Source of the DNA: Phytohabitans suffuscus
GTDB taxonomy: Bacteria > Actinomycetota > Actinomycetes > Mycobacteriales > Micromonosporaceae
Reading direction: 5' to 3'
Length of the DNA: 64,000 nt
Assembly (NCBI RefSeq): GCF_011764565.1
Contig: NZ_AP022871.1
Span: 10,044,320 to 10,108,319, forward strand
A program made the translations under genes and the position numbers. Position 1 is the first letter of the stretch, and the number at the start of each line of letters is the position of its first letter. The notes beneath the pieces were generated by a model. It was given only the letters and a program-made list of their open reading frames with translations, was not told the origin of the DNA and did no database searches. This document shows, in pieces, positions 52,206 to 60,649 of this stretch.

Positions 52206-52714
52206 GGTTTACGCGCCACGTACTCGGGCGCGTCCTCGATCTGCACGAACCCGCTGCCCATGTCGACGCCGAGGGAGTGCACGTAGTTCGGCTCGGCGCA
52301 GACCAGCCGCGCCGCCTCCTTCGGGTCGTCGTTGAAGTGCTGCACGACGACGCCCTCGGCCACCAGCGGCAGGTTGATCAGGTCACCGGTCTCCCAGTGG
52401 TGGACCGCCCCGTCGATCTCGCTGTGGCCGCGCCCCCGCCAGATGTAGACGAGCTGGCCGCCCTGCACCCGTTGCTTACCGGTGCGGGAACCGGGTGGCA
52501 CCTCCTGCACGAGGAACATCAGCGCGCTGATCGCGACGTCGTCGAGCGCCGGGTGCAGGTACCACCGGACGACGCCCTGCGGGTTGGTCTCCCACGGCAG
52601 GTCGCCGAACTTGACGACCCGGATCTGGTCGTCCCGGCGCGCCCGCTGCTGGTCACGCAGCGCGATGAGCTCCTGGTAGAGGTTTCGCTGGGCGAGCTCG
52701 TCTTTGCGGGTCAT
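52202..52714 (-). CDS. Cupin-domain protein (second of two, 170 residues)
   Basis: ATG overlapping the ligase stop (ATGA). N-terminal charged helix (RKDELAQRNLYQELIALRDQQRARRDDQIRV, residues 3-33), then a cupin: VVRWYLHPALDDVAISALMFLVQEVPPGS, a GGQLVYIWRGRGHSEIDG turn and HHWETGDLINLPLVAEGVVVQHFNDDP. In the first metal motif the usual HxH is replaced by a KQR stretch, so metal binding is uncertain; the partner cupin keeps HRH. Equal length and neighbouring position suggest paralogous partners, one catalytic and one structural. Confidence 0.82.
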   Translation of the reverse strand: MTRKDELAQRNLYQELIALRDQQRARRDDQIRVVKFGDLPWETNPQGVVRWYLHPALDDVAISALMFLVQEVPPGSRTGKQRVQGGQLVYIWRGRGHSEIDGAVHHWETGDLINLPLVAEGVVVQHFNDDPKEAARLVCAEPNYVHSLGVDMGSGFVQIEDAPEYVARKP

Positions 52715-54228
52715 GGACGTTCTCCTCCTGTCACAGGTGCGTGCGTTCGCAGCCGGGTCCGGGCGACCTTGCCGTTCGGCCCGTGGGGCAGCTCCGCCAC
52801 GAAGGTGAAGCCGGACGGCACCTTGTACTCGGCCAGGTGGGTCCGGCAGTACTCGCGCAGCACGCCGCCGTCGGCGTCGGCGCCCGCGGCCAGCACCACG
52901 AACGCGTGCGGCGTCTGCCCGTACGTGTCGTCGGGTATCCCCACGACCGCGCACTCCTCGACGAGGCGGTGCTCGGCCAGGACCCGTTCGACCTCGACCG
53001 GCGACACGTTGGCACCACCTCGGATGATCATGTCGGTGGCCCGGCCGAGGATGGACAGGCAGCCGTCGCCGTCCATCGCGCACAGGTCGCGGGTGTGGTA
53101 CCACCCGTCGCGCAGCACGGAAGCGGTCAGCTCCGGGTTGTCCAGGTACCCGAGCATCTGCCCGGGGCTGCGCACGATCAGCTCCCCCACCTCGCCGGCC
53201 GGCACGTCCCGGCCGTCCGGGTCGACGATCCGGGCCTGTACCCCGGGAACCACCCGGCCGATCGCGCCGCCGTGGATGCCGGCCAGCTGCGCGGTGTCGT
53301 GCGCGACGACCGGCAGGCACTCCGACGAGGCGTAGCAGTCGAGCACCGGTACGCCGAACCGGTCGGCGAACCGCGCGAAGGCGGCGTCGTTGCGGGGTTC
53401 GCCGCCGGCCACGCACATGCGCAACCTCGACGCGACCGGGCGCCGCCCGGCCACCTCGACCAGCTTGACGTACATCGTGGTGACGCCGGTCATCACCGTC
53501 GCGCCGCGCTCCTCGACCAGGGCCAGCGCCCGGACCGGGTTGAAGTGCCGCAGCATCAGCACCTCGCCGCCGGCGAACAGCGTGGCGAGGCAGGAGGTCA
53601 CGAGGCCGTACAGCCACGACATCGACAGCGACAGCAGCAGCCGGTCGTCCGGCCCGAGGTGCCAGACCCATTCGTGGGCGGAGGCGACGAAGATCTGGCC
53701 GGCGTGGCCGTGCACGACGGCCTTGGGCCGGTCGGTCGAACCGGAGGTGTAGGCGATCAGCACCGGGTGGGTGCCGGGCAGATCCAGGTCGCCGGTCACG
53801 GCTTCGGCACCCCAGCCGTCGACCGCCTCGTCCCGCGAGTCGATCTCGACGAGGGTCGCCCGTGTGGCGCGGCGGGCGACCACCTCCTCGACGATCGGCC
53901 GCAGCGGGCGGTCCACGACGATCACGGCCGGGTCGCAGTCGGCCACGATGCCGGCCAGCTCACCGCGGCGGAACCCGGGATGGGCCGTTGCCAGCGCCGC
54001 GCCCAGCCGGGCACACGCGAGGTAGACGACGGCGTACGCGGCGCAGTTCTCGGCGAAGACGACGACCTTGGAGTCCCGGCGCACCCCCGCGGCGGCCAGC
54101 CGGCCGGCGGCGCGGGACACGGCGTCGAACAGCTCACCGTACGTCAGCCGCGCCCCGCCCTCGGTCGTGAGCGCGGGCCGGGACCAGCGGTCGCGGCTGC
54201 GCTCCAGAAGCGCCGCGGTCACGTTCAT
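52711..54228 (-). CDS. Acyl-CoA ligase (AMP-binding family)
   Basis: 505 residues. Motifs of the ANL superfamily: phosphate loop LIAYTSGSTDRPKAVVHGH, VLDCYASSECLPVV, GYLDNPELTASVLRDGWYHTRDL, RATDMIIRGGANVSPVEVERVLAEH, and the adenylation Lys in GPNGKVARTRLR. It activates a carboxylic acid to its CoA thioester via the acyl-adenylate, probably the first committed step of the pathway. It lies upstream of the cupin-AAA-cupin block. Confidence 0.9.
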   Translation of the reverse strand: MNVTAALLERSRDRWSRPALTTEGGARLTYGELFDAVSRAAGRLAAAGVRRDSKVVVFAENCAAYAVVYLACARLGAALATAHPGFRRGELAGIVADCDPAVIVVDRPLRPIVEEVVARRATRATLVEIDSRDEAVDGWGAEAVTGDLDLPGTHPVLIAYTSGSTDRPKAVVHGHAGQIFVASAHEWVWHLGPDDRLLLSLSMSWLYGLVTSCLATLFAGGEVLMLRHFNPVRALALVEERGATVMTGVTTMYVKLVEVAGRRPVASRLRMCVAGGEPRNDAAFARFADRFGVPVLDCYASSECLPVVAHDTAQLAGIHGGAIGRVVPGVQARIVDPDGRDVPAGEVGELIVRSPGQMLGYLDNPELTASVLRDGWYHTRDLCAMDGDGCLSILGRATDMIIRGGANVSPVEVERVLAEHRLVEECAVVGIPDDTYGQTPHAFVVLAAGADADGGVLREYCRTHLAEYKVPSGFTFVAELPHGPNGKVARTRLRTHAPVTGGERP

Positions 54229-54289
54229 GGTTCTCCTTCGGGCACGGGACGTGGGCGGATCGCTCGGCGGGCTCGGGACAAAGGGCCGC

Positions 54290-54916
54290 TCAGAGTGCGA
54301 GGTAGAGCCGGCCGACGGCGTACTGGACGTCGTCGACGCGGTCGCCGAAGCGGGCCCGCAGCGCCTCGGGCAGGGCCGCGACGCCGGCCGGCCGCTCGGG
54401 CCACTCGCCGAGCACCAGCAGCTCCTGGGCGGGCGCGTCGCGAAACAGCGGGTGCAGCCCGGCGAGCCGGCCGACCCGGACGCGGGCGGCCGCCGACCCG
54501 GCGAACCGCTCGGCCGTCCAGGTGTCGAGCTCGTCGTCGGTCACGTCGCCGGAGAAGCTGAGCGTGCACATCCACGGCGGCGGCGCGGCTGCCTCGTCGC
54601 CCGGCACGACCGGCCGCTGCGCGTAGGTCGCCTTCCGCAGGCCGCGCAGCTTCGACTCGGCGCGGTCGAGGCGGTCGTCGTCGTCTCGGGCCCGCCGGTA
54701 GACCGGGTTGTCGAAGACCTCCGGCCCGGGTACCTCGTAGATGTTGACGAAACCGTGGTCGCCCTCGTCGCAGCGGTAGGCGCGCAGCGCCTGGACGCCC
54801 GACCTGTCGAGGTCGGGTGCGTGCCGCCTGGCGAACCAGGGCTCGAACTCCTCGACGAAGTCGGGCACGACGTCGAAGAAGACGCCGTAGAGCTGTGCGG
54901 CGGTCGTCGGGGTCAT
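54290..54916 (-). CDS. EthD-like dimeric alpha-beta barrel protein
   Basis: 208 residues; ATG overlapping the FAD gene's stop. Two ferredoxin-like halves: LYGVFFDVVPDFVEEFEPWFARRHAPDL with ALRAYRCDEGDHGFVNIYEVPGPEVFDNPVY, then WMCTLSFSGDVTDDELDTWTAERFAG and ELLVLGEWPERPAGVAALPEALRARFG. EthD/monooxygenase-like proteins act on or bind aromatic and steroid-like intermediates, sometimes as isomerases. The function here is inferred only from fold and place. Confidence 0.72.
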   Translation of the reverse strand: MTPTTAAQLYGVFFDVVPDFVEEFEPWFARRHAPDLDRSGVQALRAYRCDEGDHGFVNIYEVPGPEVFDNPVYRRARDDDDRLDRAESKLRGLRKATYAQRPVVPGDEAAAPPPWMCTLSFSGDVTDDELDTWTAERFAGSAAARVRVGRLAGLHPLFRDAPAQELLVLGEWPERPAGVAALPEALRARFGDRVDDVQYAVGRLYLAL

Positions 54917-56403
54917 GGTGCTCCCTTCGTAGCGTCGGCCGCCGCGACCGGTACGCCGGCGGTCGCGCTCCGGCCGGCGATGCGACCGGTGATCAGGGCC
55001 TCGGTGAGGTTGCCGGCGCCGGGGTAGAGCGTGGCCCACATCGAGCCGAGCTCACCGGCGCTGAACAGGCCGGGCACCGGTTCGCCGGCCGGCCGCAGGA
55101 CCCGGCCGTGCTCGTCGCGCACCGGCCCGCCCTGGGTGTTGACGAGTGCGGGTTCGAGGCGGATGCCGTAGTAGGGCGGCGTCCCGATCGGCGCCATGTG
55201 CTCGGCGCTGCGCCCGAACGGGTCGTTCCCCGACCGCACCGCCGCGTTGTACGCCTCGACCGTCTCGGCCAGCCGTCGTGCGGGCAGTCCGAGCGCGGCG
55301 GCGAGCCCTGGTACGGTCGGCGCGCTGGAGATCAGGCCGCTGCGTACCTCCGAGGAGTTGTCCTCGCTCCACCCGCACCGCTGCGTGGCGCGCAGCGCCA
55401 GGTTGACGATCGGTCCGGCGCGGCGCGTCACGTCGTCGAACACGACGTACGCCGGCAGGTGCGGATAGGTCGCGCGGGCGTGGTCGAACTGCATGAACGC
55501 CAGCGGCAGCAGGTGGAAGTCGATGCCGGTCTCGTCGACGAACCGCTCGCCGGTCCGGTCGACGTACACGAACCCGGGCGCGCGCATCACGTGCTGCAGC
55601 GCGTGCTGCCCGTCCTCCAGGCGGTAGCCGAGCACGACGGCGAGCGCCGACATGTGCCGGAACGCGGCGCCGACCGACTCGCCCATCCGGATGCCGTCGC
55701 CGACGTTGGACGACACCGACGAGAGCATCGGCAGGGTGGTGCCGATGTAGTCCTGCAGGAGCCCGGGGTCGCCGGCCCAGCCGCCGCAGGCCAGCACGAC
55801 GCCGTGCCGGGCGCGGAGCACCGACGTGCGGCCCGCGCGGTTGGCCACCCGTACGCCGTCGACCCGGCCGCTGTCGGGGTCGACGAGCAGCTGCCGCGCC
55901 GGCGTCCGGTACCGCACCGTGATGTCGCGGGAGCGCACGGCCGACTCCAGCACCGTCCACAGTGCCTCGGCCGCGGTCTGGCCGGAGGCGGGCGCGACCC
56001 GCACGCGCGGGCCGATGCCGGCGGGAAGTGGGGCGCCCGGGTAGAGGCGCCGCAGCGCGCGCGGGTAGCCGGCGATCCACTCGCCGTGCACCTCGACCAG
56101 CTGCGCGCCGAGGCCGGCCAGCCACGCCAGGCAGCCGTTGGCCTCTTCGGCGAACGAGCGGTACAGCGGCAGCAGCTCACCGGCGCCGGCGAGGGTCTCG
56201 AAGTACGCGGTGGCCGCGACCGCGTCGTCTATCTTGCGCAGTGAGCCGCCGGACTCGCGGGTGTGGCCGCCGCCGACGTCACCGCGTTCGATCACCGCGA
56301 CCCGGGCGCCGGCGTCGTGCGCCACGATGGCCGCGGCCGCGCCGGCCGCGCCGAACCCGATGACCACGACGTCGAACTCGGCGCCGCGCCTGGCCGAGGT
56401 CAT
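54913..56403 (-). CDS. FAD-dependent oxidoreductase, fumarate-reductase type
   Basis: 496 residues. FAD-binding FDVVVIGFGAAGAAAAIVAHDAGARVAVIERGDVGGG, loop HTRESGGSLRKIDD, VVLACGGWAGDPG, and C-terminal VNTQGGPVRDEHGRVLRPAGEPVPGLFSAGELGSMWATLYPGAGNLTEALITGRIAG. It shares the SGGSLR/SAGSIG active-site region and NTQGG motif with the other three paralogues. Start overlaps the end of the fused gene upstream (ATGA). Confidence 0.88.
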   Translation of the reverse strand: MTSARRGAEFDVVVIGFGAAGAAAAIVAHDAGARVAVIERGDVGGGHTRESGGSLRKIDDAVAATAYFETLAGAGELLPLYRSFAEEANGCLAWLAGLGAQLVEVHGEWIAGYPRALRRLYPGAPLPAGIGPRVRVAPASGQTAAEALWTVLESAVRSRDITVRYRTPARQLLVDPDSGRVDGVRVANRAGRTSVLRARHGVVLACGGWAGDPGLLQDYIGTTLPMLSSVSSNVGDGIRMGESVGAAFRHMSALAVVLGYRLEDGQHALQHVMRAPGFVYVDRTGERFVDETGIDFHLLPLAFMQFDHARATYPHLPAYVVFDDVTRRAGPIVNLALRATQRCGWSEDNSSEVRSGLISSAPTVPGLAAALGLPARRLAETVEAYNAAVRSGNDPFGRSAEHMAPIGTPPYYGIRLEPALVNTQGGPVRDEHGRVLRPAGEPVPGLFSAGELGSMWATLYPGAGNLTEALITGRIAGRSATAGVPVAAADATKGAP

Positions 56404-59251
56404 GCGCCCTCACCCCCTAGCAGGACGGCGAGCTCGGCGATGTCGTCGAGCCGCGGGAGGTCGCCGACCAGGCGCAGGATCCGGTCGGCGTGCGGGGAGC
56501 CGGCGGCCGCCAGCAGGTCGCGGAACTTCCGTTCCAGGTCGGCGTCGGACAGGGGGCGGCTCGGGTCGCCCTTGCGGTCGTCGACCTCCTGCCGGAACGC
56601 GCGGCCGTCCACCGTCTCGATCCGGGCCCAGGCGGTGAACCGGCGCGCCTCCCCGAGCGCGTCTATCCCCGGGTCGCCGACGACGTCGACGGACTTGGCC
56701 AGCGCGACCAGGTCCTCGCGGGCGATGACGCCGTCGCGGAAGTGCGCCGCCTCCACCGTGCCGTAGGTCAGCAGCAGCGCGACCGCGAACCTGAGGCTCA
56801 TCTGGGCCTCGATCACCTCGCGCCCCAGGTACTCGTAGCCGCCGTGGATCGCGGCGTCGCTGGTGACGTGCACCTCGACGCGGGCGACGTCCGCCGCGGC
56901 CAACCCGTGCCGGGCCAGCAGCAGCTCGACCGCCTCGATCGAGGTGTGGTTGGTCGCGCAGCTGGCGTACGCCTTGAAACCGACCTGTTCGATCTCCCAG
57001 GTGCTGCCGAGCCCGGCGACCGACGCGCGGAGCTTGGCCTGGTCGCCGCCCATCGTCGACAGGAAACCGCCGAACGGCACCTCGAGGACCGACTTGATGC
57101 CGGTGAACCCGCGCCGGGCGAGCAGGGCGGCCTGTACCCCGCTGGCCGCGGCGTGCCCGGAGTGCAGGCGCTTGACCATGCCGCCCTCCTGCGCCGCCAT
57201 GAGGCCGGCGGACATGCTCGCGGCGATGCCGAAGGCGTCCGCGGTCGCGGCGGCGTCGAGGCCGAGCGCGCGGGCGGCCGTGGCGGCGGCGGCGAAGACC
57301 CCGACCGTGCCCTGCGGGTGGTGGCCGGCCAGGAAGTGGTCGATGCCCAGCGCCAGGCCGACCCGGGCGCCCACCTCGTAGCCGGCGACGACCGCGGCGA
57401 GCCAGTCGGCGCCGGACAGCGGGCCGAAGGTCTCGGCGACCGCGGTCGCCGCCGGCAGCGTCACCGCCCCGGGTGGAAGCAGGCGCCGGCGTGCAGGTCG
57501 TCGATCTCGAAGGCGTGGCCGGCGGTGGCGTTCGCCAGGGCCGCGAGGGTGGCCGACGCGCGCAGGCCGCTGCCCCAGACCAGCGCTCTGGGCGCGGACC
57601 CTTCGTCGCGCACGTAGTCGCGCACCAGCGCCGACCACGGGAGGGTGGAGCCGAAGACGGCGCAGCCGAGCTGGTCCAGCACGCACCGGCGGGCGGCCCG
57701 CAGCGCCGTCTCCGGCAGGTCGCCGGCGCGCAGGTCCGCGACGAAGGCGGCCAGCGCGTCGGTCACCGCGGGTGTGACCGTGCCGGTCGCCGGTGCGGGG
57801 CCGGCGGGTGGAGCGAGCGCCGCGGCCGCCGCCGCGCCCGCCGTCCGGCCGGTAACGATGGCCTCGGTGAGGTTGCCGGCGCCCGGGTACAGCTGTGTCC
57901 ACATCGAACCGAGCTCGCCGGCGCCGTACAGGCCGGGGATCGGTTCGCCGCCCGGGTCGAGGATCCGGCAGGTGGCGTCGCGGCGCGGGCCGCCCTGGGT
58001 GTTGATGAGGCACGGCCACAGGGCGACGCCGTAGAACGGGCCGCGCAGCGGGCGCATGTCAGCGGCGGCGCGGCCGAGCGGGTCGGCGCCGGCGGCGGCA
58101 CCGGCGTTGTACCGCTCGACGGTCGCGGCCAGCGCGTCCGGGTCGAGGCCGAGCGTGGAGGCGAGCTCCCGCGGGGTGTCGGCGGCGGCGATCCACCCGC
58201 GCTCGATCTCGGCGCGGTTGTCGCGGCTCCAGCGGAACTCGTCGCGGTACGGGGTGAGGTAGGTGTCGGCGATCGGGCCGGCCGCGCGCGTGGCCTCGTC
58301 GAAGACCAGGAAGGACGGCATCCGGTCGCGCCGGAACGTCCGCGGGTTCATCCGCAGCAGGTCCATCGGGATGGCGTGGAAGTCGACGCCGGTCTCGTCC
58401 ACGAAGCGCGCGCACTCCTGGTCGACGTAGACGTACCCGAGGTCGGGCATCGAGTGCCGCACGGCGGCCTCCAGCCCGGGCAGCTGGTAGCCGAGGACCG
58501 ACGCGATCGAGGTCATGTGCCACAGGGCGGCACCGACCCCCTGGGCCAGCCGCACGCCCGAGCCGTCGTTGCCGCCGGGCCACCCGAACGCCGGCAGCGA
58601 GAACCCGAGGTAGTTCTGCTGGAGCCGGCGGTCGTACTCGAATCCGCCGCAGGCCAGCACGACGCCGTGGCGGGCCCGCACGCCGTGTACGCCGTCCGCC
58701 TCCCGCAGGCGTACGCCGTCCACGCGGCCCTGGCCGGCGCGGACCAGCTCGACGGCGACGGCCGGGGTCCGGACGGTGATCCGGGGATGGCGCAGGACCG
58801 CGTCGCGCAGCAGCTCCCAGACCGCGTCGCCGCCGCTCTGGCCGTCGCGCCCCCGTACCCGGAAGCGCGGACCGAGCGCCTCGGAGCCGGCGATCGTCGG
58901 GTACGGCGAGGCGAGCACCCGGGGCAGGGTGTTCGTGACGAACGCGTCGTTCATCTCCTCGATCTCCGCGCCCAGCCGGACGAGCCACCCCCCGAGGTCC
59001 CGGCACCCGTCGAGCATCGACCGGTGCACCGCCGCCGCCTTGCGGTCGAGGCTGAGCGTCGACAGGTACCGCGCGGCCCGCTCGACGTCCGGCCGCAGCC
59101 GCAGCGATCCGCCGGACAGCGCCGTGTTGCCGCCGCGGGTGTCCCGGTCGACGACGAGCACCTCGACGCCGTGTTCGGCCGCGGAGAGCGCGGCCGCGGC
59201 GCCCGCGCCACCGAACCCGACGACGACCACGTCCGCGTCATAACCCGTCAT
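56400..59251 (-). CDS. FAD-dependent oxidoreductase fused in frame to MmgE/PrpD domain, one-base frameshift
   Basis: Repaired length about 950 residues. N-terminal flavoprotein (about 1-475): VVVVGFGGAGAAAALSAAEHGVEVLVVDRD, ALSGGSLRLRPD, VVLACGGFEYDRRL, INTQGGPRRDATCRIL, LYGAGELGSMWTQLYPGAGNLTEAIVTGRTAG. A Pro/Ala linker then leads, with no stop, to MmgE/PrpD start sequence (VTDALAAFVADLRAGDLPETALRAARRCVLDQLG, ATAGHAFEIDDLHAGACFHPG). A base missing from a G run near 57466 moves the rest (VTLPAATAVAETFG, HHPQGTVGVFAAAATAARALGLD, GFKAYASCATNHTSIEAVELLLARHG) into the next frame. The neighbouring FAD and PrpD genes at 41.2 kb are separate but adjacent, which supports a real functional link. Confidence 0.75.
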
Positions 59252-60210
59252 TGCCTTCCCACCGAGCTTGTCGGGACCGTCCAGTGCAGCTGGCGCGCGG
59301 CGTTGCGCCCCAGCATCGCGTTCATCTCGTCGCCGGTGATGCGGTGCCCGATCCGCCGCGCGGCGTCCGGCAGGGACGTGAACAGGTCGACCACCGTGGG
59401 CAGGAAGCTCTCTCCCCGGGTGCGCGGGCCCGAGACGTGGTCGGAACCGAACAGCAGCCGGCCGATGCCGACGGAGTCGCGGGCGGCGACCACCCGCGAC
59501 GCGAGCCGCTCGACGTCGGCAGCTGTGCTGTCCGACCAGAGCCACACCGACAGCTCCAGGCTCACCCGCTCCGAGGCCGCGGCCACGGCCAGGCAGGCAT
59601 CGAACCCGTCCGGCGCGCCGGCGTGGCCGAGCCACACCCGCAGCGCCGGGTTGCGCCGGACCACCGGCAGCAGCTGGAGCGGGTCGCCCGGGTCGTCCAG
59701 CAGCGGCAACGGGTGCCCGGTGTGGAACAGCACCGGTACGTCGAAGGACTGGCAGACGTCGTACACCGCCTGCGCCGCCGGCCCGGCCGGGTCCCAGCCG
59801 CAGGCGGGGTAGAGCTTGACGCCGTACGCGGGCCCGTCGCGCAGGAACCGCTCCACCAGCTCGGCGGCACCCGGACGGCGCGGGTCGACGCCGGCGAACG
59901 GAATGATGCGTCCCGGGTGGCGGGCGGCGACCGCGAGGGCATGCTCGTTGACCCGCTCGACCGAGGCGCGGGCGTGGAAGTCCGGACCCCAGTCCCACGG
60001 CAGGAGCACCGCCGCGTCGACGCCCGCGCGGTCCATCGCCGCGACCATGCGGTCGCCATCGGGGTCGAGCAGGCCCGGCTCCACCCGGTGCCGGACCATC
60101 TCGGGCCGCCGGCCCGGCGCGCGGCCGGCCCAGTCGGCGGCGACGTGGTCGAACCACTCCCGCGGCCAGAACCCGGCGTCGAGCACGTGCGTGTGGCAGT
60201 CGATGATCAT
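59248..60210 (-). CDS. Amidohydrolase-2 family protein
   Basis: 320 residues. TIM barrel with metal-ligand motif IIDCHTHVLDAGF at the N-terminus, VDAAVLLPWDWGPDF, IIPFAGVDPRRPGAAELVE, VKLYPACGWDPAGP, VLFHTGHP with a His ligand, WLGHAGAPDGFD, and LLFGSDHVSGPRTRGESFLPTVVDLF with the catalytic Asp. This is the ACMSD-like group of decarboxylases/hydrolases; either is possible. Start ATG has its promoter-side neighbour (DUF35 gene) ending within 4 bases. Confidence 0.87.
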   Translation of the reverse strand: MIIDCHTHVLDAGFWPREWFDHVAADWAGRAPGRRPEMVRHRVEPGLLDPDGDRMVAAMDRAGVDAAVLLPWDWGPDFHARASVERVNEHALAVAARHPGRIIPFAGVDPRRPGAAELVERFLRDGPAYGVKLYPACGWDPAGPAAQAVYDVCQSFDVPVLFHTGHPLPLLDDPGDPLQLLPVVRRNPALRVWLGHAGAPDGFDACLAVAAASERVSLELSVWLWSDSTAADVERLASRVVAARDSVGIGRLLFGSDHVSGPRTRGESFLPTVVDLFTSLPDAARRIGHRITGDEMNAMLGRNAARQLHWTVPTSSVGRQ

Positions 60211-60649
60211 CCCTGGTCACTTACCGCCGGTACCGGGCGGAACAGCGGCAGCGACAGGTCGCCGAGCGGCTGGAAGTACACCTCGACCGGCTGCCCGATC
60301 GCCACCTCGTCGAGCGGGCAGTCCATCAGGTTGGAGACGACCCGGACGCCCTCCTCCAGCTCGACGACCACGACGATGTACGGCTCGGTGCCGTGTCCCG
60401 GGACCGGTTGCGCCGGACGACGGAGTAGGACCAGACGGTCCCCCGGCCGGTGCTGGGCACGTCCCGCGGCTGGCCGGCCCAGCAGTGGCAGCAGAAGCCC
60501 CGGTACGGGTACTGGAACTTGCCGCAGCCGTCGCACCGCTGCAGAAGGAACTCGCCCCGGCCGCACGCCTCCCAGAACGGCCTGGTCTCGCCGCTGACCT
60601 CCGGCTGCGGCCAATAGGTGGGATCGGCAGTCAACACGTCGCTCCTCAT
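60207..60649 (-). CDS. DUF35 OB-fold/zinc-ribbon protein, one-base frameshift
   Basis: About 147 residues after repair; ATG overlaps the thiolase stop (ATGA). Zinc ribbon FLLQRCDGCGKFQYPYRGFCCHC (two Cys pairs), then OB-fold strands GTVWSYSVVRR. One base is missing near 60391. The next frame continues EPYIVVVVELEEGVRVVSNLMDCPLDEVAIGQPVEVYFQPLGDLSLPLF. DUF35 proteins pair with thiolase-like enzymes; in the steroid side-chain system the DUF35 domain of ChsH2 forms a complex with the aldolase Ltp2. Here it directly follows a thiolase-like gene. Confidence 0.85.
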
